Source: Chlamydiota bacterium
GTDB taxonomy: Bacteria; Chlamydiota; Chlamydiia; Chlamydiales; Rhabdochlamydiaceae
Direction: 5' to 3'
Length of the DNA: 7,152 nucleotides
NCBI GenBank assembly: GCA_023269365.1
Contig: JAHFTN010000086.1
Location: forward strand, 1 to 7,152
A program made the position numbers and the translations under genes. This document shows, piece after piece, positions 1-5,890 of the stretch. Below the pieces are notes generated by a model that was not told where the DNA came from, did no database searches, and saw only the letters and a list, made by a program, of their open reading frames with translations. The number at the start of each line of letters is the position of its first letter. Position 1 is the first letter of the stretch.

Positions 1-609
1 CCCACCGCCTCCGCCTCCATTTGTCCTCTGAAATGTATTTGCGACGCCACCTTGAGCTATGTTGTTAGAGAATGTGATCCCTTGGATTTGAACTGTGGAG
101 AATTCGTTGACAAATAAAGCGGCTCCAGCACCTAGGCCTCCACCACCTCCAAGCATTCCTCCATTTCCTCCTTGTGCCATACAAGAATCAATGACCATAT
201 TGGAAAGCGTGATGTTTCCACTGATGACGGAAAACGCCGGATAAGTCGCACTTCCACTAATTGTCACAGTTGTTGCCGTCCCATTCGCATTAAAATTATA
301 GCTCCCCCCAGTGATCCCCTCAAAGCCTATGGGATAGAGGTTGTTGCCTAAATTAACCCCTGTTACACCAAAGACAACGTCTCCTCCTCCTGCTTGATTG
401 GCTTGATAAATCGCCGTACTCAATGTCCCTGGGGAGCCGGTTGCCCCTGTATCATGGGAATTGGTGACACTATACGTCGCAGAAGTGAGCTCAGAATAGC
501 AACACAAGGAAAGAATGAGCGATCCCCCTCGTACGAGAGAAGGGACAGCTGTATTCTTAACCCTAAAAACGGCAGTTTTTAGGGTTAAGGTGGATCGGGA
601 TGTTCGCAT
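1..609 (-). CDS. N-terminal part of a secreted glycine-rich beta-helix (Pmp/autotransporter-like) protein, C-terminus beyond window edge
   Basis: An uninterrupted 203-codon frame starts at ATG 607-609 and is still open at base 1, so the protein is partial. Residues 1-29 are basic (R2, R5, K11, R16, K18, R27), residues 30-37 are a short hydrophobic stretch, and TSA at 42-44 is a possible signal peptidase site. The mature start, YSVTNSHDTGATGSPGTLS followed by AIYQANQAGGGDVVF (residues 46-80), matches the opening seen in many secreted right-handed parallel beta-helix proteins (pattern VTNxxDxGxGSLRxAIxxAN). Further on come glycine-rich stretches (147-162, 198-203), GAGAALFV at 160-167 and FSNN at 180-183, which recall the GGA[ILV] and FxxN repeats of chlamydial polymorphic membrane proteins. 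A surface or autotransporter role is inference: the C-terminal barrel is not visible. There is no clear Shine-Dalgarno before the ATG, but a TAA at 634-636 leaves no other upstream start, and the next in-frame ATG (codon 138) would lose the signal peptide. Confidence 0.72.
   Translation of the reverse strand, partial: MRTSRSTLTLKTAVFRVKNTAVPSLVRGGSLILSLCCYSELTSATYSVTNSHDTGATGSPGTLSTAIYQANQAGGGDVVFGVTGVNLGNNLYPIGFEGITGGSYNFNANGTATTVTISGSATYPAFSVISGNITLSNMVIDSCMAQGGNGGMLGGGGGLGAGAALFVNEFSTVQIQGITFSNNIAQGGVANTFQRTNGGGGGG
556..589. repeat. Perfect 15-bp inverted repeat (hairpin) in the early codons of the beta-helix gene
   Basis: The arm CTTAACCCTAAAAAC (556-570) is followed by the 4-base loop GGCA (571-574) and its exact reverse complement (575-589). 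It covers about codons 7-18 of the minus-strand beta-helix gene, within the basic N-terminal extension ahead of the signal peptide. It is not followed by a T-run on either strand, so it does not look like an intrinsic terminator. In mRNA it would form a strong stem starting about 20 nt after the start codon. Confidence 0.85.
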
Positions 610-631
610 GTAAAAAAACCGATTTAAGCTT

Positions 632-659
632 TTTATAATCGACGAGGCTGACTGGTCCA
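632..659 (-). promoter_or_regulatory. Candidate sigma70-type promoter of the beta-helix gene
   Basis: Read on the minus strand, TGGACC (654-659, 4 of 6 to TTGACA) is separated by 16 bases from TATAAA (632-637, 5 of 6 to TATAAT). Initiation would fall near 625 and leave a leader of about 16 nt before ATG 609. A 25-bp A/T-only tract lies directly upstream. The call rests on consensus matching only, and the overlapping perfect TATAAT on the plus strand (634-639) has no matching -35. Confidence 0.35.
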
Positions 660-660
660 G

Positions 661-685
661 ATATAAATAAAAAATAAAAAATAAA
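661..685. repeat. A/T-only tract with 7-bp periodicity
   Basis: All 25 bases are A or T. On the plus strand, single T residues at 668, 675 and 682 interrupt runs of A with a spacing of exactly 7 bases. It sits immediately upstream of the candidate -35 box of the beta-helix gene, where it could act as an UP-like element or as a bent spacer. It also lies about 20 bases beyond the large palindrome when read in the ftsH direction. Confidence 0.6.
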
Positions 686-703
686 CAACCACAGTCTATT
701 TTG

Positions 704-801
704 AACTGGACTTGTATCCATTGGGGGACGGCAAGTGTGCGAGATCAAGCCAGGAGGCTTTAGAAGCGAAATTGCCTCCCTCAATGGATACAAGTCCAGT
801 T
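704..801. repeat. 98-bp near-perfect palindromic element between the beta-helix gene and ftsH
   Basis: The outer arms AACTGGACTTGTATCCATTG (704-723) and 782-801 are exact reverse complements over 20 bp. The pairing continues after one G/T position (724 with 781), then 4 pairs (725-728 with 777-780), a bulged C729, and 5 pairs (GGCAA 730-734 with TTGCC 772-776). The tip carries AAGCC-AGGA-GGCTT (747-760). Read as plus-strand RNA, position 724/781 is a G-U wobble, giving 25 unbroken pairs; on the minus strand the same position is a C/A mismatch. The size and the terminal inverted repeats resemble a small non-autonomous mobile repeat or a structured intergenic element. I see no target-site duplication and no transposase. 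The short frames crossing it read alike on both strands only because it is a palindrome. Confidence 0.85.
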
Positions 802-840
802 AAAGGAAAGCTCCCCCTGCCTGCCAGCTCTCCGAGAGGA

Positions 841-3579
841 CTAACCCTGCTGAGGGGCGGGGCTATCGGAAATGGTGGGAGGGGTGCGATCTGAAAGGGT
901 CTCAGAAGGCGGAGGGGGTGGGGTTTTGCGCTGAAGATCCAGATCCATTTGGAGGCGCTGTTTCTTCTTCTCTGCGCTGAACGTGTTGTTCATAATCTCA
1001 ACAACATCCTCTCGATTAAGCGACTCAAACTCCATGAGCATCTCTGTCATGAGTTCAACTTGGGGTTTATGTGCCTCGACGATCTCTTTGGCTTTGTGCA
1101 GAGCGGCATCGAGAAGCGAACGCACTTCTTTGTCTATCACTTCAGCTGTCGCCTCTGAGTAATTCTTTGCCTGCAAGCCCTGCCCGCCCAGATACTGCCC
1201 TGCCTCAGAACGCTCGTCATAAGACACGGCGCCGAGCTTGTCTGTCATCCCCCACTCGCAGATCATGCTGCGCACAAGACGGGTCGCTTGAGTGATATCC
1301 ATCTGAGCTCCAGAGGAGATGTCCCCTACAAAAACCTCTTCTGCAACGCGCCCTCCCATGAGGACTGCCAACTGATCTAGTAGCTCGTTTTTCCAGTAAC
1401 TGAGCCGATTTTTCTTGGGCATGAAATGGGTTGCCCCAAGAGAAAGACCTCGAGGGATGATGGTGACCTTTTCGACAGGGTCTGAGTATTTTACGCAAAG
1501 GGCAACAACGGCATGGCCCGATTCGTGGTAGGCTGTCGTCTTCTTCTCATTCTGGTCGAGTTCTAAGCTGCGTCTCTCTTTTCCATAGCGTACCTTTTCA
1601 CACGCCTCTGCCGCATCGGTCCCTGTCACTGCAGAGCGCCCTCTTCTTGCTGCGAGAAGCGCTGCTTCATTGAGCACGCTCATCAGATCTGCTCCAGAAG
1701 CCCCAGGGGTGTTGCGAGCGATGTTCATCAGATCGACAGACGCATCTAGCTTGATTTTTCTGGCATGGACCTTTAAAATTTCAAACCGCCCCTTCACATC
1801 GGGCAAGTCGATGACAATACGGCGATCAAAACGACCCGGACGCAAGAGAGCTTTATCGAGAACATCGGGGCGGTTAGTGGCAGCGACCAAGATAACCCCT
1901 TCGTTAGTGTCAAACCCATCCATTTCTACAAGGAGCTGGTTGAGGGTCTGCTCCCGTTCGTCATGTCCCCCTCCGATCCCCGAGCCGCGATGGCGTCCAA
2001 CGGCGTCGATCTCATCGATGAAGATGATGCAAGGAGCTTGCTTTTTAGCTTGGTCAAAGAGATCTCGAATACGAGACGCCCCCACACCTACAAACATCTC
2101 GACAAAGTCAGAGCCGGAGATAAAGAAAAAGGGGCGCTCAGCTTCTCCTGCAATTGCCTTGGCAATCAGCGTCTTTCCCGTTCCGGGAGCTCCTACCATC
2201 AAAACTCCTTTGGGGATGTGGGCGCCGAGCGCGGTAAATTTAGAGGGGTCTTTTAAGAAATCAACAATCTCTTGAAGCTCTTCTTTTGCCTCGTCGCAGC
2301 CCGCCACATCTTTGAAGGTGACACTATTGCGGTCTTTTGTAAGCATCTTCGCAGGGGATTTTCCAAAATTCATCGCCCCACCCCCCGCTCCCTTCATTTG
2401 GCGAGAGAACACGAAGTAGAGGAGCATCACAACTAAGATGACGGGAAGGAAGGTAAACAAGTAGCCCAAATAATTCGGTGAGGGCTCTTCACTCTTAAAA
2501 GTCTTTTCGAGCACCGCGTTGCGGGGCTGATCGGGCGCTTTAAATACAGCCATCTTATTCGAAGCAAAATTGGTCCACTCCTGTTGAGCCTGGGTAAACC
2601 AGTGTCCAAAAGCTTCTGGATCCTGCTTTTCTAAGGCGCGTGTCGAGAGCTCTTGGTTATTAAAAAACCAGGTCACATTGGCAACAGATTGTCTTGCTTT
2701 ATCTAACTGAACCTCATTCTTTTCCAACTCTTCTGCCACATATGCAGATTGTTCCAATTGCGCCTTATAGGCGCGCACGCTGCGAAGCTGGGTGAGGCGC
2801 ATGTTATTCTGCTCAGAATTGAGCTCAGCGATCACGCCATTCATCTGCACTAAAGAACTACGGTAGGAGGCGAGCTGCTCTTCTAAGCTCTTATCCCCAT
2901 TTAAAACGGCAGAAACTTCTGTATCTAAAGCTTTTAGCTGCTCTTTTGTGGTTTCTACTCCGACCCCCAGCGCGGGAGAGCGAAATCGTTCGATGAGGGT
3001 CAATAGATCTCTACCAAAAGAGGTCACGCTCGCGGAAGTGGGATTTTGAGATACGCTGACAAAGAGTTTTTCTAGGTCTGCAAGGCTCGTGATTTCCCGA
3101 TCCGCCGGGCTCTTAATGCTAATCGAATTCTCTTCTGTCGCCGTGTTATAGATGGGGTCTACGACGAGAAATCCCCCCTTGGGAACCGGCTGACCGCTTA
3201 GAAATAAGAAAAGCTGGGCTGCCTCTTTAACTGTCTGACGTGAAATGACAAGCGCCTGATCTAGGTCTTTTTTTTGTTCAGTGAGCTCATGGTTGCGGTT
3301 CAATAATTCCAAGTAGCGGAAGCGCGTTTTTGCCTCTTCCCCCAGCTTATCTTTAAACTTCCCGCTAAAAGAGACTAAATTGTCATTCAGGGCGATCTTG
3401 CGGTTATCTTCCTTCTGAATCAAATCGAGGTTCACTAGATGTTCGAGCTGATGACTAAAGGAGACTTTAGCCGTTTTCTCTTGGGATAGATTTTGGATCG
3501 TCAAAATCCCCAATACAACTGCCAACATCAAAATAAAAAAACCGCCGGGAAATCCCCGTTTAGTAGGCTCTGGTTTCAT
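841..3579 (-). CDS. ftsH: ATP-dependent zinc metalloprotease FtsH, enlarged chlamydial form
   Basis: FtsH is a hexameric inner-membrane AAA+ protease that extracts and degrades membrane and unstable cytosolic proteins. The 912-residue product has a transmembrane helix at 12-29, a periplasmic region at 30-369, a second helix at 370-391, then the cytosolic AAA+ and peptidase domains. Visible motifs are Walker A GAPGTGKT (463-470), pore loop FVG (496-498), Walker B IIFIDEID (518-525), the second region of homology with likely arginine fingers R580 and R583, zinc site HESGH (685-689) and probable third zinc ligand D761 in SSGAQMDITQAT. The periplasmic part is about 340 residues against roughly 70-75 in E. 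coli, with two charged helical, probably coiled-coil stretches (about 80-125 and 206-300). The tail (884-912) is proline-rich. All catalytic residues are present. The start ATG has only a weak upstream GAG. The gene lies downstream of tilS in the same direction. Confidence 0.97.
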   Translation of the reverse strand: MKPEPTKRGFPGGFFILMLAVVLGILTIQNLSQEKTAKVSFSHQLEHLVNLDLIQKEDNRKIALNDNLVSFSGKFKDKLGEEAKTRFRYLELLNRNHELTEQKKDLDQALVISRQTVKEAAQLFLFLSGQPVPKGGFLVVDPIYNTATEENSISIKSPADREITSLADLEKLFVSVSQNPTSASVTSFGRDLLTLIERFRSPALGVGVETTKEQLKALDTEVSAVLNGDKSLEEQLASYRSSLVQMNGVIAELNSEQNNMRLTQLRSVRAYKAQLEQSAYVAEELEKNEVQLDKARQSVANVTWFFNNQELSTRALEKQDPEAFGHWFTQAQQEWTNFASNKMAVFKAPDQPRNAVLEKTFKSEEPSPNYLGYLFTFLPVILVVMLLYFVFSRQMKGAGGGAMNFGKSPAKMLTKDRNSVTFKDVAGCDEAKEELQEIVDFLKDPSKFTALGAHIPKGVLMVGAPGTGKTLIAKAIAGEAERPFFFISGSDFVEMFVGVGASRIRDLFDQAKKQAPCIIFIDEIDAVGRHRGSGIGGGHDEREQTLNQLLVEMDGFDTNEGVILVAATNRPDVLDKALLRPGRFDRRIVIDLPDVKGRFEILKVHARKIKLDASVDLMNIARNTPGASGADLMSVLNEAALLAARRGRSAVTGTDAAEACEKVRYGKERRSLELDQNEKKTTAYHESGHAVVALCVKYSDPVEKVTIIPRGLSLGATHFMPKKNRLSYWKNELLDQLAVLMGGRVAEEVFVGDISSGAQMDITQATRLVRSMICEWGMTDKLGAVSYDERSEAGQYLGGQGLQAKNYSEATAEVIDKEVRSLLDAALHKAKEIVEAHKPQVELMTEMLMEFESLNREDVVEIMNNTFSAEKKKQRLQMDLDLQRKTPPPPPSETLSDRTPPTISDSPAPQQG

Positions 3580-3739
3580 AGTATCAAAACTCTATTAAGG
3601 TTATTATTGGGAGAAGACCGCTCCAACGGCAAATTAAAGCATCCGCCTTTAATAAAAGCAAACGATATTTCCCTGCACGAGTCCTCTCCAATCACTTCAC
3701 TCAGTTTTCTTATCCTAACAAATAAAAAATAATTTGTCT
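3580..3739. other. Intergenic region between tilS and ftsH
   Basis: This 160-bp, A/T-rich stretch separates two genes read in the same direction and appears to hold no gene. Besides the candidate ftsH promoter, a weak A/T stem (3718-3723 with 3732-3737) follows the tilS stop. It lacks G/C pairs and a following T-run, so I do not call it a terminator. The gap suggests ftsH has its own promoter and may also receive readthrough from tilS. Confidence 0.5.
3633..3661 (-). promoter_or_regulatory. Candidate promoter of ftsH
   Basis: On the minus strand TTGCTT (3656-3661, 3 of 6) is followed after 17 bases by TTTAAT (3633-3638, 5 of 6). Transcription would begin near 3626, leaving a leader of about 47 nt. 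A small imperfect stem, TTGGAG with CTCCCAA and one bulge (3607-3626), would lie at the very 5' end of that leader. The -10 box overlaps a 7-bp inverted repeat (3633-3639 with 3647-3653). The evidence is consensus matching only. Confidence 0.35.
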
Positions 3740-4714
3740 TTAGTTTTTATTTGATTTGTTTATTAAACTAACCAATCTGTTTTTAGTTTCAAATGTGAAA
3801 TAACCAGAGCAAAATTTCTTTCTCTCCTTATTTTCTCTTAAAACAGCTTGCACCACCCCTTCTAGGGCCGAATAAGAAAATACCACCCCCCTCGACCTAG
3901 CCCATTCTCTGAATAAACACCTCAACTGCAAAGAAGGCAGAGGCAGATAGGGATTTAAATCCAACACCCCCTCCTCTGTAATCCGCTCGAGCAGTGGTTG
4001 ATTGAGAAGCTCGAAATATCCCTTTAGCTCCTGCGCCTCTTTGCCCAGACGGCAGAGATTTGAAGAGATCCCCTTCCCAAAGGACTCCTCTAGAAAGGGG
4101 AGGAGCTGCTTTCTCATTTTACCTCGTAAAAATGTCCCCTCCTCATTAGTGGGATCGGAAATAAAAGGGAGGGCATTTTTCGCAAGCCACTCTAAAATAG
4201 TCGTTTTGGGAAAAGGGAGTAGAGGGCGCCATAGGGTCATCTGAACCAATCGAGTCTCTTGAGAAAGACCCGACAGGGCAGGAAGAGAGGCTCCTTCAAA
4301 AATTCGTTTGAGTACGGTCTCCGCCTGGTCGTCCGCATGATGCCCCAAAAGAAGCGCTTGCGCTCCTATTTCCTCATAGATTTTGGAAAAAAAGGCGAGA
4401 CGGTGCCAACGTGCCTGCTCTTCGAGATTAGATGGAGAAAAATCATGCATAGTCAATGACTTAACATGCATTACAAGCCCCAGACATTGAGCTTCTTGTA
4501 AAAGAAGGGCCGCCTCTTTTTTGCTCTCTTGCCGCCATCCATGGTCTACATGGGCAAGGTGCAGCTCGAGTGGGGTCTGATGGCGAAGGGAGAGGAGCAG
4601 ATGTAAAAGGGCCTTAGAGTCGGGCCCGCCCGAATAGCCAAGGAGTAGAGGGCTCCCCGAGAGTTTCTTTGACTCAAGAAATTTCCTCACCCCTTCTAAT
4701 AACAAATCTTTCAT
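3740..4714 (-). CDS. tilS: tRNA(Ile)-lysidine synthase, short form
   Basis: TilS uses ATP and lysine to turn C34 of the tRNA-Ile with anticodon CAU into lysidine, switching its reading from AUG to AUA and its charging from Met to Ile. The 324-residue product shows the N-type PP-loop SGGPDS (28-33), HVDHGWR (55-61), GHHADDQAETVL (124-135) and the DPTNEEGTFLRGKMR region (187-201), all typical of TilS. It lacks the C-terminal extension of the 432-residue E. coli enzyme and is close to the length I recall for Chlamydia. The start chosen is ATG 4712-4714, preceded by GGGGAA with 9 bases of spacing. An upstream in-frame TTG (4745-4747) would add 11 residues. It is unlikely because it lacks a Shine-Dalgarno and falls about where transcription should start from the TATAAT at 4754-4759. 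The frame ends in TAA at 3740-3742. Confidence 0.94.
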   Translation of the reverse strand: MKDLLLEGVRKFLESKKLSGSPLLLGYSGGPDSKALLHLLLSLRHQTPLELHLAHVDHGWRQESKKEAALLLQEAQCLGLVMHVKSLTMHDFSPSNLEEQARWHRLAFFSKIYEEIGAQALLLGHHADDQAETVLKRIFEGASLPALSGLSQETRLVQMTLWRPLLPFPKTTILEWLAKNALPFISDPTNEEGTFLRGKMRKQLLPFLEESFGKGISSNLCRLGKEAQELKGYFELLNQPLLERITEEGVLDLNPYLPLPSLQLRCLFREWARSRGVVFSYSALEGVVQAVLRENKERKKFCSGYFTFETKNRLVSLINKSNKN

Positions 4715-4730
4715 TCCCTTATGTTCCCCT

Positions 4731-4760
4731 TTTCCTAAACCTTGCAATCCCTTATTATAC
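4731..4760 (+). promoter_or_regulatory. Candidate promoter of the lptF-lptG operon
   Basis: The 78-bp gap between the divergent tilS and lptF starts must hold both promoters. On the plus strand the best -10 candidates are TATTAT (4753-4758) or TTATAC (4755-4760), with a weak TTTCCT (4731-4736) as -35. They overlap the tilS TATAAT on the other strand, so the two promoters may compete. The -35 is poor and the call is tentative. Confidence 0.3.
4754..4759 (-). promoter_or_regulatory. Candidate -10 box of tilS
   Basis: A perfect TATAAT reads on the minus strand at 4754-4759. The -35 region 17-19 bases further upstream (TCCTTA/TTCCTT, around 4776-4784) matches the consensus poorly. Initiation near 4746 would leave about 32 nt before ATG 4714, enough to include the Shine-Dalgarno. 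This supports the shorter TilS start. Confidence 0.5.
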
Positions 4761-4778
4761 CTAAGAGTTTATCTGGAT

Positions 4779-4784
4779 AAGGAA
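4779..4784 (+). promoter_or_regulatory. Ribosome binding site of lptF
   Basis: AAGGAA lies 8 bases before the ATG at 4793, a normal Shine-Dalgarno distance. It supports this start over the internal ATG codons. Confidence 0.65.
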
Positions 4785-4792
4785 TTTTTAAA

Positions 4793-5890
4793 ATGCCTAT
4801 TTTATGGCGCTATTTATTGCGTAGTTACTTGCAAACCTTTGCTCTTTCCGTTGGCGCCTTTATTAGCGTTCTTATCGTCTTACGCTTTCAAGAAATTGCC
4901 AAATTTGCGACCTCGGGCGCCTCTTTTTTCAAGGTGCTGCTCTTTGCCCTTTTGCAAATCCCCTACATCCTCCCTCTCGCAGTGCCCATATCTTGCTTGA
5001 TTGCCACCTTGCTCCTCTTTCAGAGGTTAAGTGGGACCCATGAGCTCACAGCTCTGCGCACAGCGGGAGTCGGCTTAAAAACTCTCGCAACGCCCCTGCT
5101 ATTTGCGGGCTTTTTGCTCACTTTGATCAACTTCACCATCGCCTCAGAGCTCTCCCCTCGCTGTAGATCTGCAACCAAACAGCTCGTCTTTGAAATGGCT
5201 ACGAGCAATCCCCTTTTCCTCCTGCAAAAAGATAGCTTGGTCAAATTCAAAAGTGCCTATTACGATATCGGCAAACTCAAAGACAACACCCACGCCCAAG
5301 ATGTGCTCTTCGTCGTCAAAAACAGCTCTAGCGGGAGGATGACCGCCCTTTCTGCTAAAGAGCTCTCGATCCACAAAGACCTGCTTACGGGAAAACATGT
5401 CACTTTTATCTCGAGCGTAGATCCTAAAAGAGATCTGCCAGGCTTCGATCACCTCATTATTGAAAATCAAGAAGAGATGCAGACAAAGGCTGTCACTTTG
5501 GGACAATTTTTACATACAGTAGATTGGAAGGCAAGCTATGAATATCTTTCTTTGCGCCAACTATTAGCTTCTGGATTAATTAAAACATCTACTTATAGTT
5601 TAAGTAAAGGGGCTCAAATTGAACTCTGCAGGCGCCTTTCGATTGGCCTTGCGGCACTGACCTTTACCCTTGTGGGGTTGAGTTTTGGAATCCAGATCAG
5701 TCGCAACAGATCTAAAAAAGGACTTGTTGGAGCGATCGGCCTTGCGGCCTTCTTTTTAACCTGTTTCATCTCTGCCAAATCGTTCCACTCCTCTGCAGGA
5801 ATTGCGGCAGCTATTTTCCTTCTTCCCCACCCGCTCATCGCCCTATTGTCCCTACGCTCTTTAAAACGACTGCTTCGGGGGATAGAATGA
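4793..5890 (+). CDS. lptF: LPS export ABC transporter permease, LptF-type
   Basis: This is a YjgP/YjgQ-family permease. In the LptB2FG complex LptF and LptG form the membrane core that extracts LPS from the outer leaflet of the inner membrane and passes it to LptC. The 365-residue protein has the family layout: three hydrophobic segments near 13-31, 46-77 and 98-118, a soluble periplasmic (jellyroll) part at about 119-280, and three more near 283-301, 309-327 and 335-352. The cytosolic stretch HELTALRTAGV (83-93), just before the third helix, corresponds to the coupling-helix region that contacts LptB. Length matches the E. coli homologue (366). It is first of an operon and overlaps the next gene by 4 bases. 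Assignment as LptF rather than LptG rests on gene order and on its partner resembling LptG more; the two families are similar, so a swap is possible. Confidence 0.86.
   Translation: MPILWRYLLRSYLQTFALSVGAFISVLIVLRFQEIAKFATSGASFFKVLLFALLQIPYILPLAVPISCLIATLLLFQRLSGTHELTALRTAGVGLKTLATPLLFAGFLLTLINFTIASELSPRCRSATKQLVFEMATSNPLFLLQKDSLVKFKSAYYDIGKLKDNTHAQDVLFVVKNSSSGRMTALSAKELSIHKDLLTGKHVTFISSVDPKRDLPGFDHLIIENQEEMQTKAVTLGQFLHTVDWKASYEYLSLRQLLASGLIKTSTYSLSKGAQIELCRRLSIGLAALTFTLVGLSFGIQISRNRSKKGLVGAIGLAAFFLTCFISAKSFHSSAGIAAAIFLLPHPLIALLSLRSLKRLLRGIE

Larger units (their letters stand above)
610..840. other. Intergenic region between the beta-helix gene and ftsH
   Basis: This 231-bp stretch holds no convincing gene. 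It contains the candidate promoter for the beta-helix gene, the A/T-only tract and the 98-bp palindrome. Just downstream of the ftsH stop, a weak stem (805-812 with 826-833, 8 pairs with one G-T, 13-base loop) is followed on the minus strand by only three T residues, so it is at best a poor terminator. The large palindrome may also block readthrough from ftsH; its T-rich stretch begins about 18 bases past the stem, too far for a textbook intrinsic terminator. Confidence 0.6.

Noticed and set aside
1..200. Glycine-codon-rich stretches as a CRISPR or tandem repeat array
   Set aside because: The repeats are irregular, in frame, and explained by glycine-rich protein segments; no spaced direct repeats are present.
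805..833. Stem-loop just after the ftsH stop as an intrinsic terminator
   Set aside because: The 8-pair stem has a G-T pair and a 13-base loop and is followed by only three T residues on the minus strand, short of a convincing terminator.
563..894. Two short frames (minus 563-793 and plus 712-894) crossing the intergenic palindrome
   Set aside because: Their shared peptides MYPL and MDTSPV arise because the palindrome reads the same on both strands. Neither has a supported start or similarity, and each overlaps a neighbouring gene or the hairpin.
1670..2275. A 201-codon open frame on the plus strand
   Set aside because: It lies wholly antisense to the AAA+ core of ftsH, has no recognisable family or hydrophobic pattern, and is explained by the codon bias of the opposite strand.
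3717..3759. A/T inverted repeat around the tilS stop as a terminator
   Set aside because: The pairing is almost all A-T, the arms overlap the end of the coding region, and no T-run follows a G/C-rich stem.
4715..4747. TTG at 4745-4747 as the tilS start, adding 11 residues
   Set aside because: It has no Shine-Dalgarno, lies about where transcription from the TATAAT at 4754-4759 would begin, and the extra residues are encoded by the Shine-Dalgarno of the ATG at 4714.
5144..5506. A 120-codon minus-strand frame inside lptF
   Set aside because: It is antisense to the periplasmic domain of LptF with no supporting motif or ribosome binding site.
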